53,078 nucleotides of DNA, taken from positions 1-53,078 of the forward strand of contig DATCZA010000050.1 of assembly GCA_036526135.1 (NCBI GenBank). The letters run 5' to 3'. The position numbers were made by a program, and so were the translations under genes. Of the stretch, positions 1-8,359 are shown piece by piece. This DNA comes from UBA2965 sp036526135. GTDB taxonomy: Bacteria > Pseudomonadota > Gammaproteobacteria > Pseudomonadales > Azotimanducaceae. The notes beneath the pieces were generated by a model. It made no database searches and was not told the DNA's origin. It saw only the letters and a program-made list of their open reading frames with translations. Position 1 is the first letter of the stretch, and each line of letters starts with the position of its first letter.

Positions 1-689
1 GTCCAGCCCTTGCCCTCCTCGCCGATGCGGTTTTCCACGGGAACCTTCACGTCGGTGAGGAACACCGTGTTGACGCTGTGGGCACCTCCGAGGGTGATGA
101 TGGGTTTGACCTCTACGCCGGGCTGCTTCATGGGGAAAAGCAGGAAGGTGATTCCCTCCTGCTTCTTGCCGGAATCGTCGGTGCGGGTCAGGCAGAAGAT
201 CCAGTCGGCGATGTGGGCTACGGTGGTCCAGATCTTGGTGCCGTTGACGGTGTAGTGGCTGCCGTCCTCTGACAGAACCGCCTTGGTCTTGAGCGAGGCT
301 AGGTCGGAGCCGGCCCCGGGCTCCGAGTAGCCCTGGCACCAGTTGACCTTACGGGCCCGGATGTCGGGCAGAAACCGCTTCTGCTGCTCCTCGTTGCCGT
401 AGGACATGAGAATGGGAGCCAGCATGCCGATGCCGAAGGGCAGGTCCCAGGGCAGGGTGGCCACCGCGGTTTCCTGTTCCCAGATGTAGTGCTGGGTGGG
501 TGACCATCCCGGTCCGCCGAAGGCCTCCGGCCACTTGGGCACGTCCCAGCCGCCTTTCTCGGCGGCTTTCTCGAACCAGCCGTTGCGCCACTCGTTGTAA
601 TCCGTGCCGGCTTCGTAGGCGTTGTCTTTCAGGAACGCGCGGACCTCCGCGCGGAACTCGACGTCCTCCGTCGAGAGCTCGATGTCCAT
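1..689 (-). CDS. Acyl-CoA dehydrogenase, 3' end cut by the window edge
   Basis: About the first 229 residues of an FAD-dependent acyl-CoA dehydrogenase, which would oxidise an acyl-CoA to its enoyl-CoA. The reading frame begins MDIELSTEDVEFR and carries the family's flavin/substrate signature SEPGAGSDLAS and the following TKIWTT segment. The long WPEAFGGPGW N-terminal stretch resembles the FadE-like dehydrogenases used for bulky or steroid-like acyl-CoAs, but the substrate cannot be read. The ATG at 689 has a strong GGAGG (698-702 on the plus strand as CCTCC) eight bases upstream. It is divergent from the TetR gene at 775, and the palindrome between them probably controls both. The C-terminal catalytic domain lies outside the window. 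Confidence 0.93.
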   Translation of the reverse strand, partial: MDIELSTEDVEFRAEVRAFLKDNAYEAGTDYNEWRNGWFEKAAEKGGWDVPKWPEAFGGPGWSPTQHYIWEQETAVATLPWDLPFGIGMLAPILMSYGNEEQQKRFLPDIRARKVNWCQGYSEPGAGSDLASLKTKAVLSEDGSHYTVNGTKIWTTVAHIADWIFCLTRTDDSGKKQEGITFLLFPMKQPGVEVKPIITLGGAHSVNTVFLTDVKVPVENRIGEEGKGW

Positions 690-743
690 GGCTGAATCCT
701 CCATTCGAGAAGGGCCGGATATTAACGCTGATTAGAATCTTTT

Positions 744-762
744 ACTAGAACTGAATTCTAGT
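744..762. promoter_or_regulatory. Palindromic operator in the divergent acyl-CoA dehydrogenase/TetR promoter region
   Basis: A perfect 7-bp inverted repeat, ACTAGAA-CTGAA-TTCTAGT, sits 12 bp before the TetR start codon and about 55 bp before the divergent dehydrogenase start. A further related half-site, TTAGAAT, lies at 732-738. Arm length and location are typical of an autoregulated TetR-family operator; the binding protein is inferred to be the adjacent regulator. Confidence 0.6.
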
Positions 763-774
763 TACCATGACGCC

Positions 775-1377
775 ATGGCCAACGAGAGAATCACCCGAGC
801 GACTACCCCGGCGCGGCGCGCGAGCGTCCTGGATGCGGCGCTCGCCTGCTTTTCCGAACGCGGTCTCGAGGGGACCACGGTCAGCGACATCCAGAGCGCC
901 GCCGGCTGCAGTGTGGGCAGCATCTATCATCATTTCGGCAGCAAGGAAGGCATCGCGGAGGAGCTGTTCATCCTCGGCGTGCAGCGTCTCAACCAGCGCA
1001 TGCTCAAGCGCCTGCGGCGGTGCAAGACCGGGGAGGAAAGCGTACGCGCGGTGGTGGGCGAGTATGTCCGCTGGGCCACGCGGGAGTCTGCGATGGCCCG
1101 CTATCTGCACTCACGCGACGTCAGCTTCTCGGCGGACGCAAGGGAGCGGCTGCGGGACATCCACCGGGAGTATGTGGAGGCCCTGTTCGCCTGGTTTGCG
1201 CCGTTCGTGGAAACCGGCGAGATGCGCCGCCTGCCGGTCCAGGTTTACATCCCCCTCATCAGCGGTCCCATCCAGGAGTACGTGCGACGCTGGCTCTCCG
1301 GGCAGCACACCCGCTCGCCGCAGCAGGTGGAGGCGCTGTTTGCGGATGCGGCCTGGAATGCGGTAAAAGCTCGATAA
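775..1377 (+). CDS. TetR/AcrR family transcriptional regulator
   Basis: A 200-residue one-domain repressor. The N-terminal HTH covers roughly residues 15-60 with the family hallmarks AALACFSERGLEGTTV and GSIYHHFGSKEGI; the rest is a helical ligand-binding domain typical in length for the family. No strong ribosome-binding site precedes the ATG at 775, which lies close behind the operator at 744-762, so the message may have a very short leader. The divergent acyl-CoA dehydrogenase and the downstream enoyl-CoA hydratase suggest it responds to an acyl-CoA or a related lipid degradation intermediate. The ligand is inference. Confidence 0.92.
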   Translation: MANERITRATTPARRASVLDAALACFSERGLEGTTVSDIQSAAGCSVGSIYHHFGSKEGIAEELFILGVQRLNQRMLKRLRRCKTGEESVRAVVGEYVRWATRESAMARYLHSRDVSFSADARERLRDIHREYVEALFAWFAPFVETGEMRRLPVQVYIPLISGPIQEYVRRWLSGQHTRSPQQVEALFADAAWNAVKAR

Positions 1378-1399
1378 CCGCACGGGTTAAGGCGTAGAG

Positions 1400-2188
1400 A
1401 TGAGTTACGAGACGTTGCTGTTCGAAGTGGCCGACGGCGTGGGAACGATCACCATCAACCGGCCCGAGGCATTCAACGCCATGAGCCCGCTGTGCGCGAA
1501 GGAGTTTGCTGACGTGGCCGTGCGCTGCGACGACGATCCCGACGTGCGCGCGGTGGTGCTCACGGGAGCGGGCAAAGCGTTCTGCGCCGGTGGGGACCTG
1601 GGCGCCTTCGCCAGCGCCGGGTCGAGCGCGAAGAGCCTGCTCAAGGTGATGGCCGGGGACCTGCACATGGGGCTCTCGCGGCTTGCCCGGGGCAACGCGC
1701 CCGTCATCGCGGCCGTGAACGGCACGGCGGCGGGGGCGGGATTCAGCCTGGTCATGGCCGCCGATCTGGCCATCGCTGCACACAGCGCGGTGTTCACCAT
1801 GGCCTACACCAATGCCGGCCTTTCTCCCGACGGCAGCTCGACTTTCTACATGCCGCGGAAAATCGGCGACCGGCGAACGCGAGAGCTCATGCTCACCAAC
1901 CGGCTGCTGAAAGCCGAGGAGGCCTTGGCCTGGGGGGTCGTCAACCAGGTTGTGGCGGACGATCAGGTGGTTGCCGAGGCCATGAAGCTCGCGCAGAAAC
2001 TGGCGGCGGGGCCGACGCTTGCGTTCGGTGCGGTGAAAACCCTGCTCAACGGCACGTTCGATCAGACCCTCGAATCGCAGATGGAGCTGGAAGCCCGAGC
2101 GATCGCCGAGCTATCCGTGACAGCCGACGGCCAGGAGGGCATCAACGCCTTCATGGCCAAGCGCAAGCCGGAGTTCCGCGGCGCCTAG
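1400..2188 (+). CDS. Enoyl-CoA hydratase/isomerase family protein
   Basis: A 262-residue crotonase-fold protein acting on acyl-CoA thioesters in beta-oxidation or aromatic-CoA catabolism. Visible landmarks are the substrate loop KAFCAGGDLGAF, the oxyanion-hole segment AAVNGTAAGAGFSLVMAADL and the active-site region GLSPDGSSTFYMPR. The Asp in the SPDG segment is closer to PaaG-type isomerases than to the classical two-glutamate hydratases, so hydratase versus isomerase cannot be settled by eye. It starts 22 bp after the TetR stop, with AAGG upstream of the ATG, and is probably cotranscribed with the regulator. Confidence 0.9.
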   Translation: MSYETLLFEVADGVGTITINRPEAFNAMSPLCAKEFADVAVRCDDDPDVRAVVLTGAGKAFCAGGDLGAFASAGSSAKSLLKVMAGDLHMGLSRLARGNAPVIAAVNGTAAGAGFSLVMAADLAIAAHSAVFTMAYTNAGLSPDGSSTFYMPRKIGDRRTRELMLTNRLLKAEEALAWGVVNQVVADDQVVAEAMKLAQKLAAGPTLAFGAVKTLLNGTFDQTLESQMELEARAIAELSVTADGQEGINAFMAKRKPEFRGA

Positions 2189-2228
2189 ATCGCGGCGCGC
2201 CCGGAATCTGCAACCCCGTCGGCCCTGG

Positions 2229-2250
2229 AGCCGCACGAAAGCCCGCGGCT
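2229..2250. terminator. Possible bidirectional hairpin between convergent genes
   Basis: AGCCGC and GCGGCT form a six-bp stem around a ten-base loop in the 70-bp gap between the enoyl-CoA hydratase and cytochrome c stop codons. There is no T-run, so it is only a weak terminator candidate. Confidence 0.25.
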
Positions 2251-2258
2251 TGTTGCGG

Positions 2259-2864
2259 TCATTGCACCCCTTCGGGCGACGGCTCGTTGGTGGGAACCGG
2301 CAGGTTGATGGCCTCCACCGGGCCGTGGGGGTAGAACTTGTAGACGCCGAAGCGTACGTAGGGCTCGTCGATCGGATCTCCCTCGGGAATGGCCTCGGGG
2401 ATCGGCCAGCGCACGGGGGAGAGGCTCTTCAGATAGCGGGCGATGGCTCGGACGTCCTTTTCCTTCAGCGCCCCGTAGTTCGTCCACGGCATCACGGTCA
2501 GGCGCTCGTGACCGCTCTTGGCTACGCCCACGGTCATGGCCTGGACGATCTCCTCTTCGCTCCAGGTTCCCAGACCGGTTGCGTCGTCGGGGGTCAGGTT
2601 GCCGGCGAAGACCACCCCTGGATGGGTGTCGTCCATGCTGTACGCCGTGTACGCGATGCCCACGCGGGAACCGCCGAGATAGGGACCCGTGGCCTTATCG
2701 CCGGTGAGGTAGCCCTCGGTATGACACCGCCCGCAGCCCAGCAGGGTGACCAGGTACTGGCCTCTGGCAATGGTGTCCGACTCCGAGGCCGTGAGGTTCG
2801 GGGCGGCGGCCAGTGCGAGGAGGGCGGTCACCACCGCGGTAGTCGTCCTGATCACGGGTTGCAT
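2259..2864 (-). CDS. Secreted monohaem cytochrome c
   Basis: A 201-residue exported electron carrier. Residues 1-26 form a Sec signal peptide (short basic start, VVTALLALAAA core, cleavage near LTASES). One haem-binding motif CGRCH lies near residue 45, and a likely axial Met is in the TVMPWTNYG segment, as in the cytochrome subunits attached to periplasmic dehydrogenases. No dehydrogenase partner is adjacent: the only same-strand neighbour is the EamA transporter 58 bp upstream. The electron donor is therefore unknown. Confidence 0.88.
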   Translation of the reverse strand: MQPVIRTTTAVVTALLALAAAPNLTASESDTIARGQYLVTLLGCGRCHTEGYLTGDKATGPYLGGSRVGIAYTAYSMDDTHPGVVFAGNLTPDDATGLGTWSEEEIVQAMTVGVAKSGHERLTVMPWTNYGALKEKDVRAIARYLKSLSPVRWPIPEAIPEGDPIDEPYVRFGVYKFYPHGPVEAINLPVPTNEPSPEGVQ

Positions 2865-2922
2865 CCACTTGTGACAGTGGGCCGATGGTGCCCGACTTGG
2901 CGGCGTCGCGATACCGCGGGAA

Positions 2923-3807
2923 TCACCTAGCCCGCCCGGGCGCCGCAGATCGGGTCAGGAGCACGCCGCCGACGATGACGACGAGGCCGGCGACGGACGT
3001 CCAGTGGATGGTTTCACCCAGCACTGTCGAGATGAGCATCAGGGAAATGAAGGGCGAGAGAAAGATGAGCTGGCCGATGCGAGCCGCGTGGGAGGTCAGC
3101 CCCATGGCCCGCTGCCACAGAAGAAAAGTCACCCCCATCTCCACCAGACCCACCCACGCGCCGAACCACGCGACGTTCCAGTCCAGGGTCGGCAGGCCGG
3201 GGCCCAGCACGCAGGCGATGGCTACCAGGGGAGTCGCGATCAGAAAGCTCAAAGCCATCAGGTTAACGGAATCGCTCCGGGAACGGGCGTTCATCAGCCA
3301 GTAGCCGGCCCACAGCAGCGTGCTGCCCAGGGCCAGCATCACGCCGGTCCAGTCCACGGCGGGCAGGCGGTCGAAGCGCCCTTGGGAGAGCAGGACGAGC
3401 ACCCCCAGATAGCTCACGAGGATACCGGCCAGGGTGCGCGCCGAGAGACGCTGCTTCAGGATGGGGACGGCCAGCACCGCCAGGGTGATGGCCCAGGTGT
3501 AGTTCAGGGGTTGGGCCAGTTGGGCCGGCAGCCGGTCGTAGGCCTCGAACAGAACCAGGTAGTAAAGGGCGGGATTGACGATGCCGAACGCGGCCGCTTC
3601 CCCCAGCTGGCGGCCGGTCACCGACCAGCTGCGGCGCGCGGTGGTGACGGCGGCGAAGAAGATGGCGGAGACCGTGGTTCCGGCCAGCAGCAGCTGCAGC
3701 GGCGCCATCACCGCAAGCCCCAGCTTGAAGCCGGTGGCGACCGTGGACCACAGCAGCACGGCCGCGAGCGCGGCGACGAGTGCCTGCCTTTCCGAGTCGT
3801 GGCTCAA
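2923..3807 (-). CDS. EamA/DMT-family transporter
   Basis: A polytopic inner-membrane protein of about 294 residues with the ten-helix, two-repeat EamA layout; family members export metabolites or amino acids. Hydrophobic segments begin at ALVAALAAVLLWSTVATGF and end at VAGLVVIVGGVLL. The frame stays open upstream to 4005, but that extension is hydrophilic and overlaps the divergent Nudix gene, so I chose the TTG at 3807, which gives the usual family length. A CTG slightly upstream is also possible and no good ribosome-binding site decides between them. Substrate unknown. Confidence 0.82.
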   Translation of the reverse strand: MSHDSERQALVAALAAVLLWSTVATGFKLGLAVMAPLQLLLAGTTVSAIFFAAVTTARRSWSVTGRQLGEAAAFGIVNPALYYLVLFEAYDRLPAQLAQPLNYTWAITLAVLAVPILKQRLSARTLAGILVSYLGVLVLLSQGRFDRLPAVDWTGVMLALGSTLLWAGYWLMNARSRSDSVNLMALSFLIATPLVAIACVLGPGLPTLDWNVAWFGAWVGLVEMGVTFLLWQRAMGLTSHAARIGQLIFLSPFISLMLISTVLGETIHWTSVAGLVVIVGGVLLTRSAAPGRAR

Positions 3808-3915
3808 TGGGGTCGCCGGGGCGTGAAATTGCGTCAGCGTACACCAGGGCGCATGATTCGCGAACGGGCCCCGAAGGGGGCTCGCCACACACCGCCCAAA
3901 TTGACGGCTGCTTCG

Positions 3916-4575
3916 ATGGAATGCGATGAGCGCCTGCTGGAACTGATCAGCGAGAACCTGGCCCGCTTCGAAGCCAGCGATGCGGACGTGGACGACGCCC
4001 ACCACGCCGCGGTGGCCATTACCGTCACCGACGTCGGCCCCGGTGCCGATCTGCCGGGTCTTTCAGGCACCGATGGATGGCAATCCCAGGCAGGCCTGCT
4101 GCTCACCCGCCGCTCGGCGCAACTCAGGAAGCATGCCGGCCAGTGGGCGTTTCCCGGCGGGCGGCTCGACCCCGGCGAGACGCCGGCGGAGACCGCGCTG
4201 CGGGAGATGCACGAGGAGGTGCGGGTCGATCTTGGCCCCGACCGGATCCTCGGTCGTCTGGACGACTTCGTGACGCGCTCCGGGTTCGTGATGACGCCCT
4301 TCGTCGTCTGGGGCGGGGCGGGTCTTCAGGCATCGCCGAATCCTGACGAGGTGCAGTCCATCCACCGCATACCGCTCACCGAGTTTCTGCGGGAGGACGC
4401 GCCGGTGCTGGAGGATGCCGACAGCAGCGACCGTCCCGTGCTGAAGATGCCGGTGGGAACCGAGCACATCGCAGCGCCCACCGCGGCGCTGATCTACCAG
4501 TTCCGGGAGGTCTGCCTGCTCGGCCGGCACACTCGGGTCGCCCACTACGAGCAGCCGGCCTTTGCCTGGCGCTGA
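3916..4575 (+). CDS. Nudix hydrolase, NudL/YeaB-like CoA pyrophosphatase
   Basis: A 219-residue Nudix enzyme, probably hydrolysing coenzyme A or its derivatives to phosphopantetheine and adenosine 3',5'-bisphosphate. The NudL-type signature LLTRRSAQLRKHAGQWAFPG (residues 61-80) leads straight into the Nudix box (residues 82-104: G, E88, R96-E97, E100-E101). The box's usual penultimate Gly is Arg103. Two in-frame ATGs, 3853 and 3916, are possible; the later one is preferred because the earlier adds an unusual basic extension. It is divergent from the EamA gene. A CoA-turnover role would suit the many CoA enzymes in this window. Confidence 0.86.
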   Translation: MECDERLLELISENLARFEASDADVDDAHHAAVAITVTDVGPGADLPGLSGTDGWQSQAGLLLTRRSAQLRKHAGQWAFPGGRLDPGETPAETALREMHEEVRVDLGPDRILGRLDDFVTRSGFVMTPFVVWGGAGLQASPNPDEVQSIHRIPLTEFLREDAPVLEDADSSDRPVLKMPVGTEHIAAPTAALIYQFREVCLLGRHTRVAHYEQPAFAWR

Positions 4576-4666
4576 TCCGCCCGGATCGATCAGCGTTCGT
4601 TGACCATCGAAGCGTCTTTCCCCAAACTTTCGGACCCGCTCAACAGAAGAAGGACATTAAAGGGCC

Positions 4667-5146
4667 ATGGCGATTCAAGAAGGCGACAAGCTCCCAGAAG
4701 CCACCATGCACATCATCCAGGACGGGCGCCCGACGCCGGTCAGCACCGGCGATCTTTTCGCCGGCAAGAAGGTGGTGGTCTTTGCCGTACCGGGCGCGTT
4801 CACGCCCACGTGCTCCCAGGCTCACCTGCCGGGCTACGTGGTCAATGCGGACGCCATCAAAGCCAAAGGCGTCGACTCCATCGTGTGCCTGTCCGTGAAC
4901 GATGCGTTCGTCATGGACTGCTGGGGCCAGGACCGCAACGCTGAGGAAATCCTGATGGTCGGTGATGGCAACGGGGACTTTACCCGTGCCATCGGTCTCG
5001 AGATGGACGGCAGCGGTTTCGGTCTGGGAACGCGATCCCAGCGCTACGCGATGATCGTGGAGGACGGCACCGTCACCAAGCTCGCGCTCGAAGAGCCCGG
5101 GCAGTTCGAGGTGAGCAAGGCCGAGGCGATACTAGAAGCGCTCTAG
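4667..5146 (+). CDS. Atypical 2-Cys peroxiredoxin (Prx5/redoxin family)
   Basis: A 159-residue thiol peroxidase that reduces peroxides in the cytoplasm. The peroxidatic Cys49 lies in PGAFTPTCS, the diagnostic motif of the Prx5 subfamily; Cys74 and Cys85 are candidate resolving residues. Length is typical for the bacterial single-domain form; no fused glutaredoxin domain is present, so glutathione or thioredoxin must be supplied from elsewhere. The ATG follows AAAGGG at a short spacing. It converges on tesB with only nine bases between stop codons. Confidence 0.93.
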   Translation: MAIQEGDKLPEATMHIIQDGRPTPVSTGDLFAGKKVVVFAVPGAFTPTCSQAHLPGYVVNADAIKAKGVDSIVCLSVNDAFVMDCWGQDRNAEEILMVGDGNGDFTRAIGLEMDGSGFGLGTRSQRYAMIVEDGTVTKLALEEPGQFEVSKAEAILEAL

Positions 5147-5155
5147 GTCTGCCGG

Positions 5156-6049
5156 TCACGCGGGGCTCGCGAGGTTTTCGGCCAGCGCGCCCCGCGGTCG
5201 GATCAGGCACTCCTGTGCGGCGCTCGCCACGAGTTCGCCATCCCGGTTGAAGAACCGCCCGCGCACGAAACCTCTCGCGCCGCCCGCGTTGGGCGACTCC
5301 TTTGCGAACAGCAGCCACTCGTCGGCCCGGAACGGCCGGTGAAACCAGATCGAGTGATCCAGGCTCGCTCCCTGAACGTGCTCGCGGATCGTGTTGCGCC
5401 CATGGGGCAGCATGGACGTGCTCATGAAGTCCAGGTCGGACATGTAGGCGAGCATGGCGAGATGGATCTCGGGATCGTCGGGCAAGGTCTCGCGGGTCCG
5501 CAGCCAGGTGTGCTTGTACGGCGGGTGGGTTCCCGAGTCGGTCATCAGGATCCGCTCCACCTGCCTGCTGTCGATGGCTTCGAAACGAAAGGCGAAACGG
5601 CTGATTTCCGGGTGCTCGCGCGCGGCTTCCAGGTACGCCTCACGGTCTCCGCGCAGAGCGCCGGGCGGCGGCACGTCGGGCATCTGCACGGCGTGCTCTA
5701 GTCCTTCCTCGTCTTTCTGCCACGAGGACGCCATGCTGAAGATGGCCCGTCCGTTCTGGACGGCTACCACCCGGCGCGTGGAGAAGCTGCGGCCGTCCCG
5801 GATCCGGTCCACCTCGTACAGGATCGGCACCCGCCAGTCACCGGGGCGGAGGAAATAGGCGTGGATGGAGTGCAGGCCATGGGGTACGTCCACGGTGCGG
5901 TACGCGGCGGCGATGGCCTGAGCCAGCACCTGGCCGCCGAAAACGTGCTCGGTCTGATGGTTCTGTCCGCGGTAGAGGTTCGTTTCGATCCGCTCGACGT
6001 TCAGGATGTCGACGATCTCTCGAAGCACGTGGTTGCTGGTCTGATCCAT
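5156..6049 (-). CDS. tesB: Acyl-CoA thioesterase II
   Basis: A 297-residue double-hotdog thioesterase hydrolysing medium- and long-chain acyl-CoAs to free acid and CoA. The TesB hallmarks are GGQVLAQAIAAAYRTV in the first hotdog and DHSIWFHRPFRADEW plus AAQECLIR in the second, matching the Asp and Gln positions of the E. coli active site. The frame is open upstream to 6103, but the ATG at 6049 (MDQTSNHVLREIVDIL) matches the family start. The upstream ribosome-binding site is weak. Divergent from the small cupin gene. Confidence 0.93.
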   Translation of the reverse strand: MDQTSNHVLREIVDILNVERIETNLYRGQNHQTEHVFGGQVLAQAIAAAYRTVDVPHGLHSIHAYFLRPGDWRVPILYEVDRIRDGRSFSTRRVVAVQNGRAIFSMASSWQKDEEGLEHAVQMPDVPPPGALRGDREAYLEAAREHPEISRFAFRFEAIDSRQVERILMTDSGTHPPYKHTWLRTRETLPDDPEIHLAMLAYMSDLDFMSTSMLPHGRNTIREHVQGASLDHSIWFHRPFRADEWLLFAKESPNAGGARGFVRGRFFNRDGELVASAAQECLIRPRGALAENLASPA

Positions 6050-6155
6050 GGTCGGGTCGATGGCTGCGCCGCACGGTTGGTGGCATTCTACTGGACATGG
6101 CACCCGATGAGATGCCCGGATCGGGGTCGGGTGGGGACACTACGGAGGCAGCGAC

Positions 6156-6512
6156 GTGAAATACGTGAGGATCTACAGCGGGGACGACGGCCAATCGCAT
6201 TTCGAGGACGTAGAGGTGGATCTCGCCGATCACGGGCCCCTGGGCAGGATCTCGGATCTGGTGCGCGGCAAGGGGGTGGTGTTCCGCGAAGTCGAAGGCG
6301 AGTACCACTACGATTTTCACAATGCTCCGCGCCGGCAGTTCGTGGTCAACCTGACGGGGTCCGTGGATATAGAAGTCGGTGATGGCACCGTTCGGCGCAT
6401 GGAGCCCGGCAGCATCCTGCTCGCCGAAGATCTCACCGGGCAGGGGCACGTCAGCCGTAGCGTCAATGGCGAGCCTCGCACCTGTCTTTTCATACCGCTT
6501 GCAGACGACTGA
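6156..6512 (+). CDS. Small cupin-fold protein
   Basis: A 118-residue protein with a single beta-barrel-like pattern and the segment VNLTGSVDIEVGDG followed by RRMEPGSILLAEDLTGQGH, as in small cupins. The usual metal-binding histidines are only partly present (HYDFHN, GQGH), so metal binding is uncertain. Start is the GTG at 6156 with GGAGG seven bases upstream (6144-6148). It is followed 27 bp later by rarD on the same strand and is divergent from tesB. Specific function not recognisable. Confidence 0.8.
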   Translation: MKYVRIYSGDDGQSHFEDVEVDLADHGPLGRISDLVRGKGVVFREVEGEYHYDFHNAPRRQFVVNLTGSVDIEVGDGTVRRMEPGSILLAEDLTGQGHVSRSVNGEPRTCLFIPLADD

Positions 6513-6539
6513 ATCGTCTCTGCCATTCCGGAAACCGAC

Positions 6540-7436
6540 ATGAGCGAGCAACGCGCGGGAATGCTGTTCGCGCTGGCCGCTTACGGCTTCTGGGGCTTTG
6601 CCCCCGTTTACTTCAAGGTTCTGGATTTTGCCGGGCCGGTGGAGATCATCGCGCACAGGGTCCTCTGGTCGGTTCCTCTGCTCGCGCTGCTGATCGGCGC
6701 GCGGCGCCAGTTCGGCGCGCTGCTCGCGCTTCGTGCGGATCAGGTTGGCTGGCTTGGGTTGAGCGGCCTGCTCGTGGCCGTGAACTGGGGCGTGTTCGTC
6801 TGGGCTCTGCTCAACGGGCGCATGCTCGAAACCAGCCTTGGGTACTACATCAACCCGCTGGTCTCCGTTCTGCTCGGGGTGCTGTTTCTCGGCGAGTGGC
6901 TGCGTCGCGGGCAGCTGGTGGCGGTTGCTCTCGCCGCGATCGGCGTGGTGAACGAAGTCGTCTCCGTGGAGGTCATCCCCTGGGCGGGCCTGACCCTGGC
7001 GGTGAGCTTCGGCTTCTACGGGCTGGTCCGTAAGCGGCTGGGAGTGGACTCGGCCGTGGGGCTGGGCGTGGAGGCCACCCTGCTTCTGCCCGTGGCGCTG
7101 GGGTACCTGGCGTATCAGTTCGAGGCGGGGCAGGGTGCCCTCAACCGTGGCGAAGGCGGCGAGATCGCGTGGCTGGCTGCCAGCGGGCTCGTCACGACCT
7201 TCCCACTGGTCTGCTTTGCGGCGGCGGCGCTAAAGCTGCCGCTGTCGACCCTGGGCTTCGTTCAGTATCTGGCGCCCACCATCACGTTCTTTCTGGCCGT
7301 CCTCGTGTTCGGCGAGGCGTTTCGCTGGGAGCAGAGCGTCACGTTCGGCTGCATCTGGTTGGCCGTGGTGATCTTCTCCGCCGAGGGCGTCTACCACCAG
7401 CGCAGGCTGCAGCGGCGTCTTGGCCGCTGGGCCTGA
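6540..7436 (+). CDS. rarD: RarD family EamA transporter
   Basis: A 298-residue inner-membrane protein with ten predicted helices in two EamA repeats. The N-terminal AAYGFWGFAPVYFKVL and the segment EIIAHRVLWSVPLLA are characteristic of RarD rather than general EamA proteins, as is LNGRMLETSLGYYINPLV. RarD was named from chloramphenicol-sensitivity phenotypes, but its natural substrate is not established. It lies 27 bp after the cupin gene and converges with the SPOR lipoprotein six bases later. Confidence 0.93.
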   Translation: MSEQRAGMLFALAAYGFWGFAPVYFKVLDFAGPVEIIAHRVLWSVPLLALLIGARRQFGALLALRADQVGWLGLSGLLVAVNWGVFVWALLNGRMLETSLGYYINPLVSVLLGVLFLGEWLRRGQLVAVALAAIGVVNEVVSVEVIPWAGLTLAVSFGFYGLVRKRLGVDSAVGLGVEATLLLPVALGYLAYQFEAGQGALNRGEGGEIAWLAASGLVTTFPLVCFAAAALKLPLSTLGFVQYLAPTITFFLAVLVFGEAFRWEQSVTFGCIWLAVVIFSAEGVYHQRRLQRRLGRWA

Positions 7437-7441
7437 CCAGT

Positions 7442-8122
7442 TCAGCCTGCGTCCAGGGAGACGGCCCTCTCCACGGCGCGTTTGAGGCCGGCCAGCGGAC
7501 GAATCCAGGCGTCGCCGGGCTCGATCGGCGCTGGCGGGTCGAGGCTTGCCGCCTCGGCGAGGGCGTAGCTTTCGTAGAAGCCGAGCAGCAGCACGTGGTG
7601 GATGCGCCCATCTCTCTCCACCCGGGCGTGGGGCAGATACCCGAGGCCGTGGGTATCCACGAACGCGCTCAGCTCGGCTGCGCTATCCAGGGCGACCAGC
7701 TGAACGGCGAAGTAGTCGTCCGGGAGGCCCATCAGACCATCGGCGTCAAGCTCGGGTTCCGCAGCCTTTGGGGGCTCCGGGTCTGCGGCGGACGGCTCTT
7801 CGATCGGAGGCTGCTCCTGGACCGCGCCGGGCTCGACATCCCGCGGAACCGGCGATTCGGTGGCTGCGGGCTCTGGCGGTTCGGCTTCGGGACCCTCGCC
7901 CGACTCCTCCACGGGGGGGGCGGGGGTCGTTGCAGCGGCCAGCTGTGGCGACCGAGCCAGCTCTTCATCCTGAATGCAGTCCCACTCGTCGCCGCCGGTG
8001 CCTGGCTGACAGAACCAGTTGCCGGTGGATTGCGGGATCTCCAGCTTGCCGCCCTGCAGGATCCCGCCACGGCCGCAGGCCACGAGCAACGCGAAGAGCA
8101 GCATGATGGGTAGGCGCAGCAT
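7442..8122 (-). CDS. SPOR-domain-like lipoprotein
   Basis: A 226-residue predicted lipoprotein. From the ATG at 8122 the sequence begins MLRLPIMLLFALLVACG, a signal peptide with the lipobox LVAC. A Pro/Glu/Ala-rich linker (about residues 65-140) separates the membrane anchor from a C-terminal segment starting DDYFAVQLVALDS and containing VLLLGFYESYALAEAA, the pattern of a SPOR domain that binds denuded septal peptidoglycan. The frame extends 12 codons further upstream, but the lipobox fixes the start. A role at the cell envelope or septum is inferred from the domain. Confidence 0.8.
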   Translation of the reverse strand: MLRLPIMLLFALLVACGRGGILQGGKLEIPQSTGNWFCQPGTGGDEWDCIQDEELARSPQLAAATTPAPPVEESGEGPEAEPPEPAATESPVPRDVEPGAVQEQPPIEEPSAADPEPPKAAEPELDADGLMGLPDDYFAVQLVALDSAAELSAFVDTHGLGYLPHARVERDGRIHHVLLLGFYESYALAEAASLDPPAPIEPGDAWIRPLAGLKRAVERAVSLDAG

Positions 8123-8359
8123 GGCGCGTACTTTGCCCACCGCCGCAGTTGGTGTCAAAGCTGATCTGGCGAGTCGAGCACCGTATGCCCCTGGGTCACG
8201 AAGCGGCCCGAACGCTGCTGCTGGATGCTTGGGCCAGGCGCGGGCGCCCGCGGGAGCTCCACGTTGAATCGTCAGGAACGATTGGTCATCATACCGGCGC
8301 CGCCATCGGGGCGAGCGTGCCCCGATTGCGCATCAATCTGAGGTTTTGAGCTGCCAGGC

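Noticed and set aside
3004..3915. Long 5' extension of the Nudix frame
   Set aside because: Antisense to the EamA transporter, with Gln/Gly/His-rich shadow composition; NudL relatives start near 3916.
8149..8349. 66-codon forward frame (TTG start) between the SPOR lipoprotein and the HNH gene
   Set aside because: No ribosome-binding site, no recognised family, and a rare start codon. It could be real but the evidence is too thin to call a gene.
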